Positions 25,683 through 39,210 of a DNA stretch of 64,000 nt are shown in pieces. The first letter of the stretch is position 1; every line of letters starts with the position of its first letter. Under the pieces are notes generated by a model, which was not told the DNA's origin, did no database searches, and worked only from the letters and a program-made list of their open reading frames with translations. The position numbers and the translations under genes are program-made. Source of the stretch: Galbula dea (Eukaryota > Chordata > Aves > Piciformes > Galbulidae); the NCBI GenBank assembly GCA_013399015.1, contig VWZX01001949.1:3038001-3102000 (forward strand), written 5' to 3'.

Positions 25683-28600
25683 AGAGCATTGGAATGTGTT
25701 TTTTTCCAGGGGCAGATCTGCCAAACTTGTCTGTTTGGGAGGAGGAATTCTATTCTGGAGACTTCAGTTTTCATAACTGGTCCCTTAAAGAGCAGATTTT
25801 TTCAGTGTCATTTACTGAGATATTCATATTCTTTGTTGTAAATATTTTAAATTGTCTTTGAAAATGCCAATATGTTCTGTTAGTCCCTTACCAGAAGACT
25901 AGCAATTTTGCTGACAAATGGTAAAATTTAGTTCTATACAATATCTGCCTATATATCCTTATTAATGCAATAAGGAGAATAATGAATGAAGAGACTCATA
26001 TCTGCTAGAAAATCAGTGTGGAGATGACTTCATGGCATTCCAGTCAGCTCCTCATTTTAAACTGCTGTACCAAAGTCATTCAGTGCAACAGATCTAATCC
26101 TTATTTGCACCTATAGAACAGGCAAAGCAGGACCTTGCCATGAGTCATTCCACCAGCTAGGTCTGAAAACCAAAGTGCTATCGGTAGACCTGGCACAGCA
26201 TAAGACAGGTTTCTAGAAAAGGCTTTTAGATTATTAGCTACTAAAGGCAATAGACAGAAGAAAATAGTTTCAGAAGAGGAAAAATAAAATGCTAGGTCCT
26301 TCTTTTGTCATGAACCTTTGACTTAAGAATAATTCTGAGAATGGCTCACAATAATTCACTCTAAGACACCGTTATGGTAATGCGATGGAACTGAACAACT
26401 TCATCTGTAACATCTCATAGAAAATTATCTCCTTGCTGCAGAATGTAGGGATGCTTCAAAAGTCCTGAAGAAAGGATACTCTTTTCCATTTCATACATTA
26501 GATGTTTTCAAGTAATTTTTATAGATCTCAATTATATTGTTCTATTATTTCCAACGTGAATTACTCTGGGAATCTACGTGGTATTTTCAAAGTGACAACA
26601 GTCCTTACCATAAAAGGTATCAAGAGTCAGACAGGGCTGACATACAGCTGTGCACATTGTGACTTTTTTCATCTAGAATAAAAGATTTTCCCATGCATAC
26701 AGCTGTGTTTACTGATTTACTTCTATAAAGAAAGAAAACCATACTAAGAGTGAAACAACATCTTTGCCTGGATTTACACATCTGGCATCCTTTAACACAG
26801 CAAACTACCCACACAAACACTTCCCAGCTTACTTTTCAGATGCTACTTCCTTAAGCATCCTCTTTTTTCCCTTTCCTTACCTTTGTAAGTAGTTACCTGA
26901 TAATAAGTGCCACAAATCCAAGTGTTCCTCCTCAACTACATCAGGGAAGGAGGAATTTCTTCAGAGTAATTTTATTGTCTGCCAATAGTTTACCATAATT
27001 GGGTCCTCACAGATTTTCTTTTTGACTTTGTAACCTTTCTGCAGCCTGCCACAAGCACGTTTAGAGAAAGACTGGAATGTTTTGGGTCTGCAGACAAGAA
27101 AGTGTCTGCCCAGATCCATTGATGACAGCAGGATCCCAGCACCTCTTCCCTGCTTCCAAAAAAGCTAAGCATGGCGACTACATGGCAACACATCTGCCAG
27201 ACTGGGCCCACTTGAACGAATCACATCATGCATAGTCACGCACGATGGAGCTCAGGCTTCGTGACTAAGTACACGTAACCAGGCAGGTATCATAAGCAAA
27301 TACTTCCCCAGCTCCCACAGGAGCAGAAACAGGAGTCATCCCTCACACTGAGCTGCAATCACATCCATTACAGCATAGAGGGAGTGAGTGGCAACTAACA
27401 GAGAATCTGAACTGCAATACATCACGAGAACTGGACAGTTTATTTAAGGATCAGGGATGAACGAAAGCTTGGAGTACCAAAGCTCCAGTACACAATGGAT
27501 CATTAACAACTGCTGCTACACCTCAAAACTGCAGCATCCAGCCCTGTGCCAGGCTCATTGCTATAGCTGTGACAGTCCAGGAGAAATAGCTGTTAACATC
27601 TCTGAAGGCAGAGCTCTAAAGTGCTAAGATGTGTTTAATGTGACAAGGACATACTAACACAGCACTCATAAGGGTAAATTATGTCTCCATTGCTTCTTAG
27701 GGTGTTTTGAGAAGGCTGAGGAGGCAGTGTATAAAGAAGGGGGATAGGAGCTTGTCACCATGAGTCCTGGCATGGATGCTTTAAATGGCTGTCATGAAGC
27801 TGGTCCTGGGCACTGGTGGCAGCTGCATCTCTGTGGTGAAGGATGGTGATCAGTACTGGCTCCAAAGGCTGTGCTGGAGGCTTAGGGTAATGGTGTGGAC
27901 TTGAGTCACTTGAGTCATTGAGTGTTCACAAATGTCACCAATGTAATGGAGTTTAAAAGGAAAAAGTGATACAAATGCTCATTTCTTCTTCATGAGCTGG
28001 GCTCCCCCTTCTGAGGGAATTTTGGCCAGAAGAACATGGTGTCATCATCCCTGCCAGGGATGAGGCCAGAGCTGCTGATACTCTGCAGCAGAGGCATCTG
28101 TGCTTTGTACAGATGGCCCTGGCCTCCCTGCAGATCGAGTGAGATTTGCAAATGAGCCCCGTGGCAAATTTTTCAACAATGGGGGCTGTTCCAGCTGCTT
28201 TCATCTAGCAGAGCCCTGACAACACCAGCAAAGCCAAACATCTCTACACTCCCACACAAATCTTTGTCTGCTCCTTCTAGCAAGGTCAGCAGGAGCAGTG
28301 CTAACAGAATTCCTTTTTTTCAACAAAAAATGTATCCCCAAAATATTAGAAATGCATATTTATCTATGCCTATTTTAGCTACAGAGTTTAGTACTTAGCA
28401 TCAAAATCTACCATTTCGCTGTGCTACACAGCTGACATATTGCTAACCCCATGCCTAAGCACAAGCTGTAATAATGCTATCAGACCAGCATTTCGGAGAG
28501 TTTTTCTCACTAACCTGTGTCTGACCTTTAATTGATAAACAGCAAAGTGAATCTGATAGCAGGGTGATGCAGAGGCATTATATCTCTCTATAACTTCAAT

Positions 28601-31600
28601 TGATTGCCCCTAAAATTGAGATAAAGTGATACACAACTGCAGCATCTGATAAAAGAAAACACATTACTTAGCACATGATCAGAATGCTGAGGCAAAGCAC
28701 GGAAAGGTTAGACAAGTGGACGAAACAGGAAAGAACATGGCTCTGTGTTGAGGAGCTCAGCAAGTCTATCAGAATTAGTCATGCAGTTGTGTACAGATTA
28801 AAACCATCTTGTTTGATTAGTCTCAAAGCTTACTAGGGAATTTAGCCACACAACTCATTAATTTCAATGAGCATGTTAGTGGTTAACTACATATGTTGAC
28901 TCTGAAAAATTCGGAGTCTTGATATTACATTTTTTTCCCGTGAGTCTCTCATGGACTGAGAACAACAATGAAGAAAAGTGCTCCTACATGCATGAGTTTA
29001 TCCAAAGGAATGCTTAATGCAGTGATTTTTTTTTCAGTTGCTACTGCTATTATTAAGAAGAGGAATTTACAAATGATGCTATAAATAGAAGGTAATGCTT
29101 ATGACCATGTGTTATGAGTCATCGCTACTAATTATTCACATGTCTTTTCAAAGACCTAGGGATTCACAAAAATGAATGGCTGTAGAATTAGAGTTAGTTA
29201 ATTTAGCATTGTTACTAACATATATGTCTGTCTGTATATGGATATGTATCCATTTGGGTTTCTCCTGGTTTTAATTTCTCTCTGTAAATAAAGGGAAGGA
29301 ATTGCATCACATGTCAGAAGTGGCTTGTCACCTGATACAGTGAATAATGAACTCTGTGTGCAAACCAGCTGACAAATCTCCCATGCTAAGCTTTATTGTA
29401 TGCAAACTATTTGTCAGGTGCCTGTGACTAGCAGATTGATTTTTCTAGAAATCATGACCACTTGGTAGACAGCTGACTAATTTGAAAAGATCCAAAAAGA
29501 GATGGTATTTCTAATGTGTGTGGTTAGGAATTAATTGCTTTCACACCTTTATTAACTACCATGATCAAACAGGGTATGTTTTGCTTCTGTGCCCATTTTA
29601 GTTGTTGGATTTTTTTTTTTTTTAAAGCAGTAGTAACAATGTACTGATAGTAAGACAGAGACTATACAGGAGTAAGGGTTCACTTTGAGGCTGGTTATGT
29701 CAAACAAAGGACAGCCTCAGGAATTTATTGAAAGAAAAATTACAGGGAATAATGCCTCAGCCTGGAATGGAGTTGTCTGTGCTGTTAAATGATTACAGTG
29801 GCTTCTGGCCTGATTCAGATCTGGGAAACTAGCACATTCCCAGACTACTCCTAGGTTCAATTCAGTAGTTAGGAACATTCCTGGTAGGTTTTGTACACGG
29901 AGCCACACAGTTTCAGAGATCTAGGGATCAAGACATCTACAGCATGAATGTGAAACATCACACACCAGATCTCATTGCCCAACAGCACAGCATAATCAGT
30001 CTGCTAAGACTGATGTAACTGCTGTGCCCAAAAATGCTTTTCACAGGTCAATAACTACTCCGCTTCCCGTACAGGTGGGACACCACTTTCTTGCTGTCCT
30101 CATTCCCAGTCTCTGGGATGGTTATGGTTTCACTTGCACCTTTATCTATCTTTGCCTTCTTTCTCCCTGTAGAGAGGTCTCTTACTAGGCCAGCATTTAG
30201 TCCTAAAGTTAAGTACCTGCAGATATTGCAAAGGGGACTCTTTGCAGCAGTCCCTCTTACTCTTAGTTAAAGGTTTACTGGCTCCTCCTTCCAAAACTTC
30301 ATGTTTATGAATTTATAACTCATTGTTTTTTAAGACTAATATCCAGCGAGGTTTTACACATCAATCTGTACCTACCAACACCTTATCTCAGTTCTAAAGT
30401 TCCTCCACTGAATGCAGCCAGCTCATCTTCACTCAGATCATTAGCTCCAGCAGGCACAGATCACCTCTGTTTTGCTCATTATTTCCACCTGCCACCAACC
30501 CCATAGCAAATGCCCTCTTTCTTCCTTCAGACTTCATCCAAGCTGAGCTTTACCTCAGATGTGCCAGTATCAGTAATAAATGTTAAAAATCACAAGTAGG
30601 CAAAACCAAATCTGTATTGCTTGTTATCAGTTATTGGTTTGGTGTCTGATAAGTTGTGCACACCATGTGCCCAGAGTGGCCCTGTTTGGCAGCACAAATT
30701 TTCTCAGAGATCGCAGGACAGTCAGTGCTCTTGAACATACAATAAGGAATTTTCTGAAATCCAAGACCAGCTGCATTACAATCCTCAGCTTCCTCCAGTT
30801 TAAAAAAATCCCCAACAGAACAGTCTTGCTTTCACATTGTGAAAGGGAAACTGTTTATCCTGTACCTCCACAGGGCCAGAATTACCTTTGGAGCTCAAGG
30901 TGAAGCATGTAAGTGCCAATTCTCTGATCTACATCCTCCCTTCTCAGCTCCACCTCTTCTTCTCCAGGACAATCAGAGAGTGTGTAGAAGGGGAGGGGAT
31001 TAGGCAGCTTTAGAGGACTCCATACATATACAGAAGAAAGAAAATCTGCTCTCCTTACTGCCTGCTCTCCTCATTGCCTCTTACAATGTCTGACCATGCT
31101 CTGAGAGTTCAATTAAGAAAGGTCTGATGTACTCCAGATGTAACAGAGCCTTTTCCTTACACCAGTTGCCTATGTCTTTAGCAGGACTGATTTGAATCCC
31201 TCACTGCAGCTGGAGTAAAGCAGGCCACTGTGTTGCCCAGTACTTGCTTAATCTGCTAAAACTTCAGAAAGCCTGGAAGCATGACTGCCTGCTCCTCCTG
31301 GTTCATACTGCAAAATGATTGTGTCATGACCTCTGGAGATGTTGGCAAGTATAGAGGCTCTACAAAGAGCCACTGTTATCCAGCCAACACAGATGCAATG
31401 TTTTGCTTCTTTACAGCTCATGTTAGTCAACAAAATCCGTCAACCAACTAATTTAGGCCCAGCAACGGGTGAGGTACTAGCAAAAGCAACATGACTTGTT
31501 AAATCCTCATCTATAAGGCAGATGCCAGTGGGCTCACTACAACAATCTCCCTTATATAGGAATAACAGGTGCCAGGTGTCCCACTAGGAGTAGGCTGGGG

Positions 31601-33644
31601 AATACTCTGCTGTGAATCCCTTTCCAGTGTTTGTGCAGAGCCTCCCTGTTCAGAGTCATCACCTACAGGAGCTGCTTCTCACTGCCGGTGAGGCTTCTGA
31701 AAGGCTCAGTACAAAGAATTACCAATAAAAGCTGAATGCAGGAGTTTGTGCCTCTCTTTGCATTGTCTTGTGAGCAGAGCAACTGACCTAAGAGTTAGTA
31801 CTCATTTCCCTGTATCTTTGAAATCCATGCCATTAGGCAGGGTTTACTTCTGGGGCTAAATTCTTATCTTGTCACACAGGAGAAAATTTGGAAGGTCTCC
31901 ATGAAAACTAAAAGGTCATACTTGACCTATGTCCTTATTAAGGAGAATGGAATTTCTCTCCTGAGGGTTTTATAACATACAGACTTTGGGTTTAGTTTGG
32001 TTTTTTTTTTTTAAAGTTTTCTTCCTTCTTTTTTTGGTTACTCTAGGCATTTGGAATCTTTTAACTTTTTTTCATCAGAACAATTTAAAGGAACCAAATG
32101 AGTCTGTAAGTTGCTACAGATTGTTGTTATGAATTATCCCAAAACCTTTGTGCCAACATATTGATTGCTTTAAAGTCAAGTGAAAATGGATGCACAGCTT
32201 TAGAAGAGCCATAAAAAAACCTCTACAAGAGCAAAGAGATTATTCATCCATATCATTTAAAAATGTAGCTTGTAGGTACATGGGTGTGATTAATTTAAGA
32301 AGAGTAAGTGCAGCTCTGACAGGTTCAAAATTGTGACACATACAGGCAGCTAACTGTCTGCCAATTCCTTAAATAAACTGATTGTCTGATTCTCTAGCAG
32401 GAAGCCTTTTTGATTAGTAACAGAAAATTCACGTAAGGATTTTTTTTAAAGGTAAGGCATAAGGAGCTGATTTGTAGTCAGATTTTATAACACTCACCAA
32501 ATCAAAGCATTGTTTCAAATATTTATTAGAATTGTTACTGTGGCTATGTCCTTATTCTGCAGTGAGATCTTTTATAATTTATGATTTGTAATTGTATAGA
32601 TTCTCAGTGTGCTGTAGCCAGATTTTTTTTCTCTCTGCCTGTCGACTCAGTTGGTTGTTATCTCTTCAATGCTAGATTAGTGCTTATTAGTTCTGATAGA
32701 TGTTGTCCTTTCAAGTTGTTGCTAGTTAGACTTTGTATCTGGGTTAGGAGGAAAATTTTTTTTTTTTTGGTTTGCCAAAATCATTGCTGAGAGCAAGCCC
32801 TTCAATGCAGTTTTTTAACTCTTATGGTTGTTGCTGGTTGGTAGGCTGCTCTGCCCTCGGATGCTGTGCTGCTGCTGAAATTGGCATTGAGCAAGGGCCA
32901 GTTGCTCTGAAGCAGTTGTTTCTAACCAGCCACTACAACTCAGCCTTAACAGCTGGTGAGATACTTTTCACATAATATCTGAAAGCTGTTCGGCAACCTC
33001 AGTGAAAGGAGGTCAGCCTTTGTGAAGAAGTCTACTCTGTCTAGAAATGTCTTCTCAGTTACACCTGGCATGCCTACAAAACTGATGGGTGGCCTAAGAT
33101 GAAGAGAAGAAAGTGGCAATCCTGTTACCTGCATGGTCCTTCCTACTTGGGGATGTGAATCAGTGACTTGCAGTGGGAGCTCCAACATCTAATATATGTA
33201 GAGACACTTAGCTATAGATGTGACAATTTGGAGTTGTCTCTCACCTCCAAATTCTCTCCCTTATCAGGAGAGACATATGGGCACCAAGGGATGGTTCATC
33301 CCAAACTCTATCTAGGAGAAGGTGGGTGAGTCACTGTCTGGAGGCACCTGTGTCTGTACACTGACTCAGAAAGACAGCCAGAATGCCAGCTTCAACTGGA
33401 TACCACTTACTAGTGGGATAAAATTAGATGAGGCAATCCTCTCTCTGCAGCCCACTTAACTGAGTATCCTAGCAAAAGCTGCAGCCATTATCAACAGCTT
33501 CAGAGAGAAGGAGCAAGAAATTTGCCCAGAAGGAAGGTTTCTACTTGTCAGTATTTGGTAAAAAAATGTACAACTTGCATGAAGATTAGGTTTGAGCCCT
33601 TCTAAAGTAATTCTTTGCCATTAATACTGGATATTACTGTCTTC
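25683..33644. other. Long stretch without recognised genes or repeats
   Basis: About 8 kb in which I recognise no repeat family and no coding exon. It contains a T-run near 29609-29622, a T-run at 32758-32769, a TATA/AATAAA pair at 31553 and 31724 (see findings), and a motif-dense AT-rich area at 28420-28700 that may be conserved non-coding DNA (see findings). Chance frames stay at or below 107 codons and lack motifs. Confidence 0.5.
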
Positions 33645-33800
33645 TGTACCCACAATCTGCTTCTGAATTTCATGATACTCTTTAAAGTTTATATCTTATG
33701 GTAATGAGTTCCTCAGGCTAATTGTGCATTGTCTAAGAAAAAAGCCCCAAGCTCCTTGCATTATTTTTGTCTTTTACACCAACTGAAGGACTTCACTTCT
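33645..33800 (-). mobile_element. Probable ancient CR1-type fragment
   Basis: The plus strand contains cttatggtaatgagttcctc, aggctaattgtgcattgtct and aagaaaaaagccccaagctc. This parallels the reversed CR1 stretch with 'atggcaatgagttcc', 'aggttaattatgcattgtgt' and 'gaaaaagtacttcc' in old sauropsid elements. About 100 nt are alignable by eye. Confidence 0.5.
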
Positions 33801-35902
33801 TTAATATTACTGTTAGCTTGAATTCTGCAGATTGCAAATGGCTGTTGTATAGATAGAGTGGAATAATCAGAGGATTGGATACAAGGAGTTTATGAGTTCC
33901 TTAAAGCTCCTCTAATATCAATTGCCCAGGAAAGTCTCTTTATTAAGTTTTCATTTGCCTCTCTGTTTTGCTCAGTCTGTACTAATTCTGCATGCACATA
34001 CATGTGTCAACACTAACCAAGGATGGGACCACTAGGCACTGGTGAGTGCAGATAACTTTTTCTTCTGAAGCCCATTTACCACCTGCATTTACCAAAGTAA
34101 GAAGTCTACCTTCCAGGGGAGGAATCAAACCCCTATGATTCTTCTGTTCTGTGGATTTACTGTTTAATTGACCACACTGACACCTCCAAAGTCCTGGGAG
34201 ATCCACCTGGGAAAGACCTAGTTTGGTGTCCAGAGATTGCAGTGAGAATCAGTTCAGCTGGTTTGCTGCCATGGATTAAACAAACAGAGACTGGTATTTG
34301 TTTTCCTTCACATGAATGTGTTTAGTGGGGCTCAAAATCAATCAGGAAAGATATGTTTGGAACTAACATACAGGATCTTTTTTTATTTGATTGTGTTGGG
34401 GATTTTTGTGTTAGAAAAAGCCTTTTGTCTGCCTCAGCTATATAAGTATACCAGCAGTGAAACAGTCAAAAAAACCCCAAATATTTGGCAAGGAAAAAAT
34501 TAAAGACATAGTAATTAATCTTGATTAGGTTTATTAGGGTTACAAGAAGGGTAAGTATTTATTCCATGCATTCTTTAGAGGAGTTTACTTGCTGTGTGTT
34601 CTAGTCTGGTTCTGTTTTGCTTCTCCCAGCTTTCTAAGCTTCAATTTATGTGACACCAGCCAATTACCTAACCATGCTGCCTTAACCTTTTTTTGTGCTG
34701 ATCCACTCAAGAGTGGAGATAGTCACTCTGCAATAGATTTTTCTGCTTCCAGAAGGGCTGTTGTAAACCAAAAGATGCTGCATTGTATGTTCCCTTCAGC
34801 ATCTTCTGGCATCACTGATAATGGGCTATCATTTTCACTGGGCTGTCAGAATCTCTGTCATATTTAATATTTAGGTAGATAATCTTTGGTGCTGGGTCGT
34901 ACACCTGGAGTTGCCAGTGCCACTGAGGGATAATTCTGCTTCATGCTGATCAGTGGTAACTGACTGACAGTAACCTCTGAATTTAGATTCAGAGCCCATG
35001 AGTGCTGAATAAGCTTGAGACAGCTGTGGTACTGCCCAGCTCACAAACAGACTGCACCCCAAACCAGGTCCTAATGTTGAAACAAAGCACTTTTCATTTC
35101 CATCTGCACCTGTATAAATCTGGATTAGAGAGAGCCAAGTCTAAAGCTGATATCTCTAGAGTGTGGGGTTGTCTAGGAGGGACATTGCTGTTGGCACACC
35201 CACCCAGATACTCCAGTCCTACAAGCCTGACAGCAGTGTGGCAAGAAAAGACAATTGTGGCTGAAGGTGGTTAGAAAAGCACAGAGACAAGCAAGAATGT
35301 GAAGATTATTGTGGCTTATGATTGTCAAAACCTCTTGAAAATACAAGTTAGTTTTCATTTCTCTTCCATTCTGACTTTGGAAATCTCAAAGCATATCACC
35401 CATAGGAAATAAGAAACTGACCTCATTTTGGCTATGGTAGCCAAAGCAACATCTGCAGTGGGCTTCTCATCAGGACCAAGGCTGACCCCCAGATCTTACA
35501 CTCTATGCTAATATTGATGCAAAGAGATCTCTCTGCAAGACTTTTGCCATTCCTGAAAGATAAGAACTGGGAAGGACCCAGCAATTGAGTTTGTTCTGTG
35601 GCCTCCGGCTGACATTTCTTCACTGTTTGATCCAGAAAGGGAGTGCAGGATAAGCAAAAATGCAGGTTTGCCTGTCAGTAGTGACTGGAGGAAGGCTTTT
35701 GGAAGAGACTAAGGCTAGTTTCCTCCTCCCACATTCCTGTCCCTGTTATGGTTTCAGCAGCTTAGACAAATAGTCAGATACATTTGAGTGCACAGCCCTG
35801 AGGTGCAAAGGGGATGTTGCCCTCATCATGACTCTTGTGTTTAGGTATTTCCAAGAGGAGGAGGGCATGGAAGGGAGAAAAGGCATAAGGATGTTTGAAC
35901 TG
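33801..35902. other. No gene seen
   Basis: No repeat or coding signature was recognised. Frames of 60-92 codons (for example 34589-34867 and 35002-35274) show no domains. Confidence 0.5.
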
Positions 35903-35965
35903 GTTTTTTTTGGTTGGTTGGTTGGAGTTTTGTTGTTGTTTTGTGGTTTTTTTGCTTATTGGGTT
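35903..35965. repeat. G/T-rich low-complexity tract with (GGTT)n and (TTG)n
   Basis: A T-run is followed by about four GGTT units (35912-35925), then TTG units and further T-runs, with almost no A or C on the plus strand. Confidence 0.85.
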
Positions 35966-38159
35966 TTGTTAGAAAAGCTGTCAGCTGTGCACCATGTTAT
36001 GCCAAACAACTTTGCAAATCCTCTTGCATGGACAGCAAGGTTGCTGCCTCAAATACTGAGAAGATCCAGCTAGAGCATTATGTTCAGCTTTCCTCAAAAA
36101 TTTTCTGATTTACTCAAAACTGTAGTGCAGGGATCATTGCTACAGTCCAAGCTTTGGCTTTGGCCACAGAAGCTGAAACCAATAAAGAGACAGGGATCAA
36201 AATCTGGCCTCATGCCTGGCTATGGAGTCTTTCCTGAACAGACTAAGGAAAAACTGGCTGTGGATTGAAGACCATGTCTGCAGCTGAAGGTGGAATTTGC
36301 CAGTGAAGCAAACTTAACTTCTTATTTATAAAGCTTTTGAGAAACTAGCTCTGAGATATTTGCAGCATCTTTAAACAAACACTTAAAATGTAATGAGCTT
36401 ATGTGTTAAATGAACAAGTGTGGAAATTAGGGCATGAGATATTTGCACAGTAGCCAGGAGATAATTATTGGTGATAGTCCAAGCTGAAGAACAGTATCAA
36501 TTGTTTCCAGCAAACTAGTTTTCATAAAACAACATGAACTTCCTGAACTCAAAACACTTAGATCAGCAATGACTACAACATCTAGCAAACTACTAACAAA
36601 TCAAGTACATGGTGGAAAAAATTCAATCCTAGACAAACTGTAAAGGATTAAACCTAATCTGCAGTATATCTGTATGCTTAAAAGGTCTCTGTACAGCATA
36701 TTATTCTTTCTAGCATTAAGTAAGTGCAAATATATGCTGGTGAAAGACATTGGATTTTCATTTGAGAATGACTAGATTTTTATGCATATTTATATACATG
36801 CAGAAAGGTAGACATTAATTAATGACCTCCTTAGGTCAGGAGGCCTGCAATAGCTAGGCACCCCATTAGAGGGCATGCCTGTGAATAGTCTAACAGGGTT
36901 AGATTGTGGTATGCACTAGGTAATATAATTAGTCATGAGCACAGGAATTCATCCTTACTCTGGCACCGTGTGAAAAGCAGCCACCCAGACAGAGATCTCT
37001 GAGACTCTTTTTTGTCTGGTGAAACAATAATTAATGCTGAATAAGAAAAAAATCTAAAAAAGCAATGATGGCAAAGTGGCAAATGCAATAGGGAGTTTTA
37101 GGTCAATAAGCAGGCAGGACAAGCCTGGCAGATCTGCCGTATTTCTAAGCCAAACCTCTTGACTGTTAAAAAAGAAGCTCTTCAGTTGGAAATTTCCTGG
37201 GGAGGTAAGCAAATGGAATAATGAAACTCAAATGAATATTTACAATTTAAGTCACATGGAAATTGGGAGGATGTCCTGGAGAAGAAAAAAACATTATTTG
37301 CTTTGTCTTAAATTTCTCCCTATGCACTTTCCCTGGGCTCTTCCTGGAGACTGATGCATGGGCTGTGTGCACACAGGGCTGACATTCTTTGCTCATCATT
37401 ATGCTCCTGTGACTCCTTACAAACTGTTGCAAAAATGGTGCTGATCGGTTTCAGAGACAGAATTCCAGCAGACCAGGTCTCAGTTACATCCAGTTACTCT
37501 GGACTTACTATTAAATCAGCTTAAGCAGAAATAATCAAGGCTCATTGTCTTAAACATGTCTATGGACACCAGGGACAACACTCCTCCTGACTTTCCTAAA
37601 ACTCCTTATGAATTTGCCAGGACCTCCGTGCCAGTGAGAAGGCAGCAAGGTGTTGAACGTTTGCCTGAATGCTCTTTTTGTCCTCCCTGTCAGTCTGTGT
37701 CAAACCAGCAGATGCTGGGAGCAAAAGGCCAGGCCCCATGTGGTCTCAGATACAGTAGCTCCATGGCAGCAAGCAGAGCCGTGCCAGTCTGAATCACTTC
37801 ACAGATCAGATCATCAGGACTGGAGAGGGTTATTGTACATGTATTTTTTTATCCTGCTTGCCAGAAAACCTCCCTGATTTTATTTTATGTTAGTTTCCTC
37901 TTTCTTTTTACTCTTCCAAGGTCATCTTTTGATAAGAAACAAGTGGTCAGATAATGATATGTTATGTGTGTCAGAAGGCAAGATCAGAGATATAGCTGCA
38001 CACAGAGGCAGAATATTATTTTCCGTGGAAATGGGTGTTCACTATTTAACCCTGCACATCTACTGTGCTGGCTCACACCAAAATCAGAGATCCTTTCCTC
38101 AGAGCCATTTCACTAAAGACGTTGAAGCAAAAGGCTCCAAGGTGAAGGATTGCACCTTT
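35966..38159. other. No gene seen
   Basis: No repeat or gene was recognised. The end of this stretch (37550-38150) may include upstream sequence of the CR1 5' fragment that follows, but I could not anchor it. Confidence 0.45.
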
Positions 38160-39210
38160 CCTCAAGCAGCAAAACCATGATGGCAAAAGTGCAGGGAGAG
38201 TGTGCCCCAGCCCCACCTAGAGCTGTAAGTGCTGAGGCCCTGGGGAACATCATCTCTGACTCAGCGTATGTAGGGCCAGAAGTGATGGTGCCAAACCCCT
38301 ACACATACAAGAGCTCCCCAGGGAGCACGATTACCAGGAGTGGGCAAACAGGACATGTTGCTACAGCCAGGTCATGGCACAGCAGTTTGCATGAGCAGGG
38401 TGTGCAGGAGGACTCAGCCACACTTCTAGCTCAAGACGTGAGCTCAATCAGTCATCAACACTCACCCAGCTAGAAGAGATCTGCCTATGGTTTCCACCCA
38501 GCTGATTGCTGTCACCACAAGGAATATGGCAACCCAGATGGAGCTCTCACATAAACATGCAGCTGTTCAGGTCTCTGGCTGCAGGGAGTGCCAGAGCCTG
38601 TCTCTGGTACCAGAGGGCAACAGAGATAACAACAGGTCACACCTCTGTGAGGTGCTACCAGGTGGATGATCTTTTTAGCCTGGTGACAGAACTGAAAAAT
38701 GAAGTGGGCATCTTAAGGAATATCAAGGAACGTAAGAAGGATAAACTGGTGGAGCCATAATCTACCATCCCTGAGAAAAATGCAGTATATGGATGTTCCA
38801 CAGGAAGTAGAGGATCCCCTACACTCTTGCCACTAGGCAGAAGGAGGGGACCTAAGAGACTAGGGGAACAGATACAGGTCCCTGCTCAAAGTGGCAGGTG
38901 AATACCCTCCTGGCCCCCTAGGCCTTCCCAGCTGCCCTTACATAATAGATATGAGGCTCTGGAATCTGAGGGCCAGGCAAATAATGATGTAGATGAAGGT
39001 CCCTGGGGCCTGGGTAAGAGACATCACTAGGAGACTCCCTGTTCTAGTACAGCTCTCTCATTATTACTTGCTATTGGTTGCTCACATTGGCAGCAATGAG
39101 GCTGTGGAGAGATGTCCAAGGGCAGTCGAGAGGAAATAATACCTGAACAAGTGCACAATTCATCCCTCTTGCAGGCTTCTCATAGAGGTGGCCCTTTCCC
39201 TGGGACTACC
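38160..39210 (+). mobile_element. CR1 LINE 5' region with ORF1 remnant
   Basis: This piece carries the part of CR1 that most copies have lost. A frame opening at ATG 38177 runs about 98 codons to 38471 (VQGECAPAPPR near its start, TYKSSPGSTITRSG in the middle). After a stop, a second frame has a Cys-containing block (GCRECQSLSLV, about 38579-38611). A third gives a short heptad-like segment (QVDDLFSLVTELKNEVGILR, about 38660-38719) before a TAA at 38758. Further on, ttgctcacattggcagcaat (39077-39096) reads AHIGSNE, like the GSNDLG-type block of the CR1 ORF1 esterase domain. In the family, ORF1 encodes an RNA-binding or chaperone protein with a zinc-knuckle or PHD-like part, a coiled coil and an esterase domain. 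The frame shifts and stops show this copy is dead. Confidence 0.6.

Noticed and set aside
27730..27850. tataaaga followed by caccATGAG, like a small promoter plus start
   Set aside because: The ORF is only 29 codons with no homology, and TATA-to-ATG spacing is too short for a usual 5' UTR.
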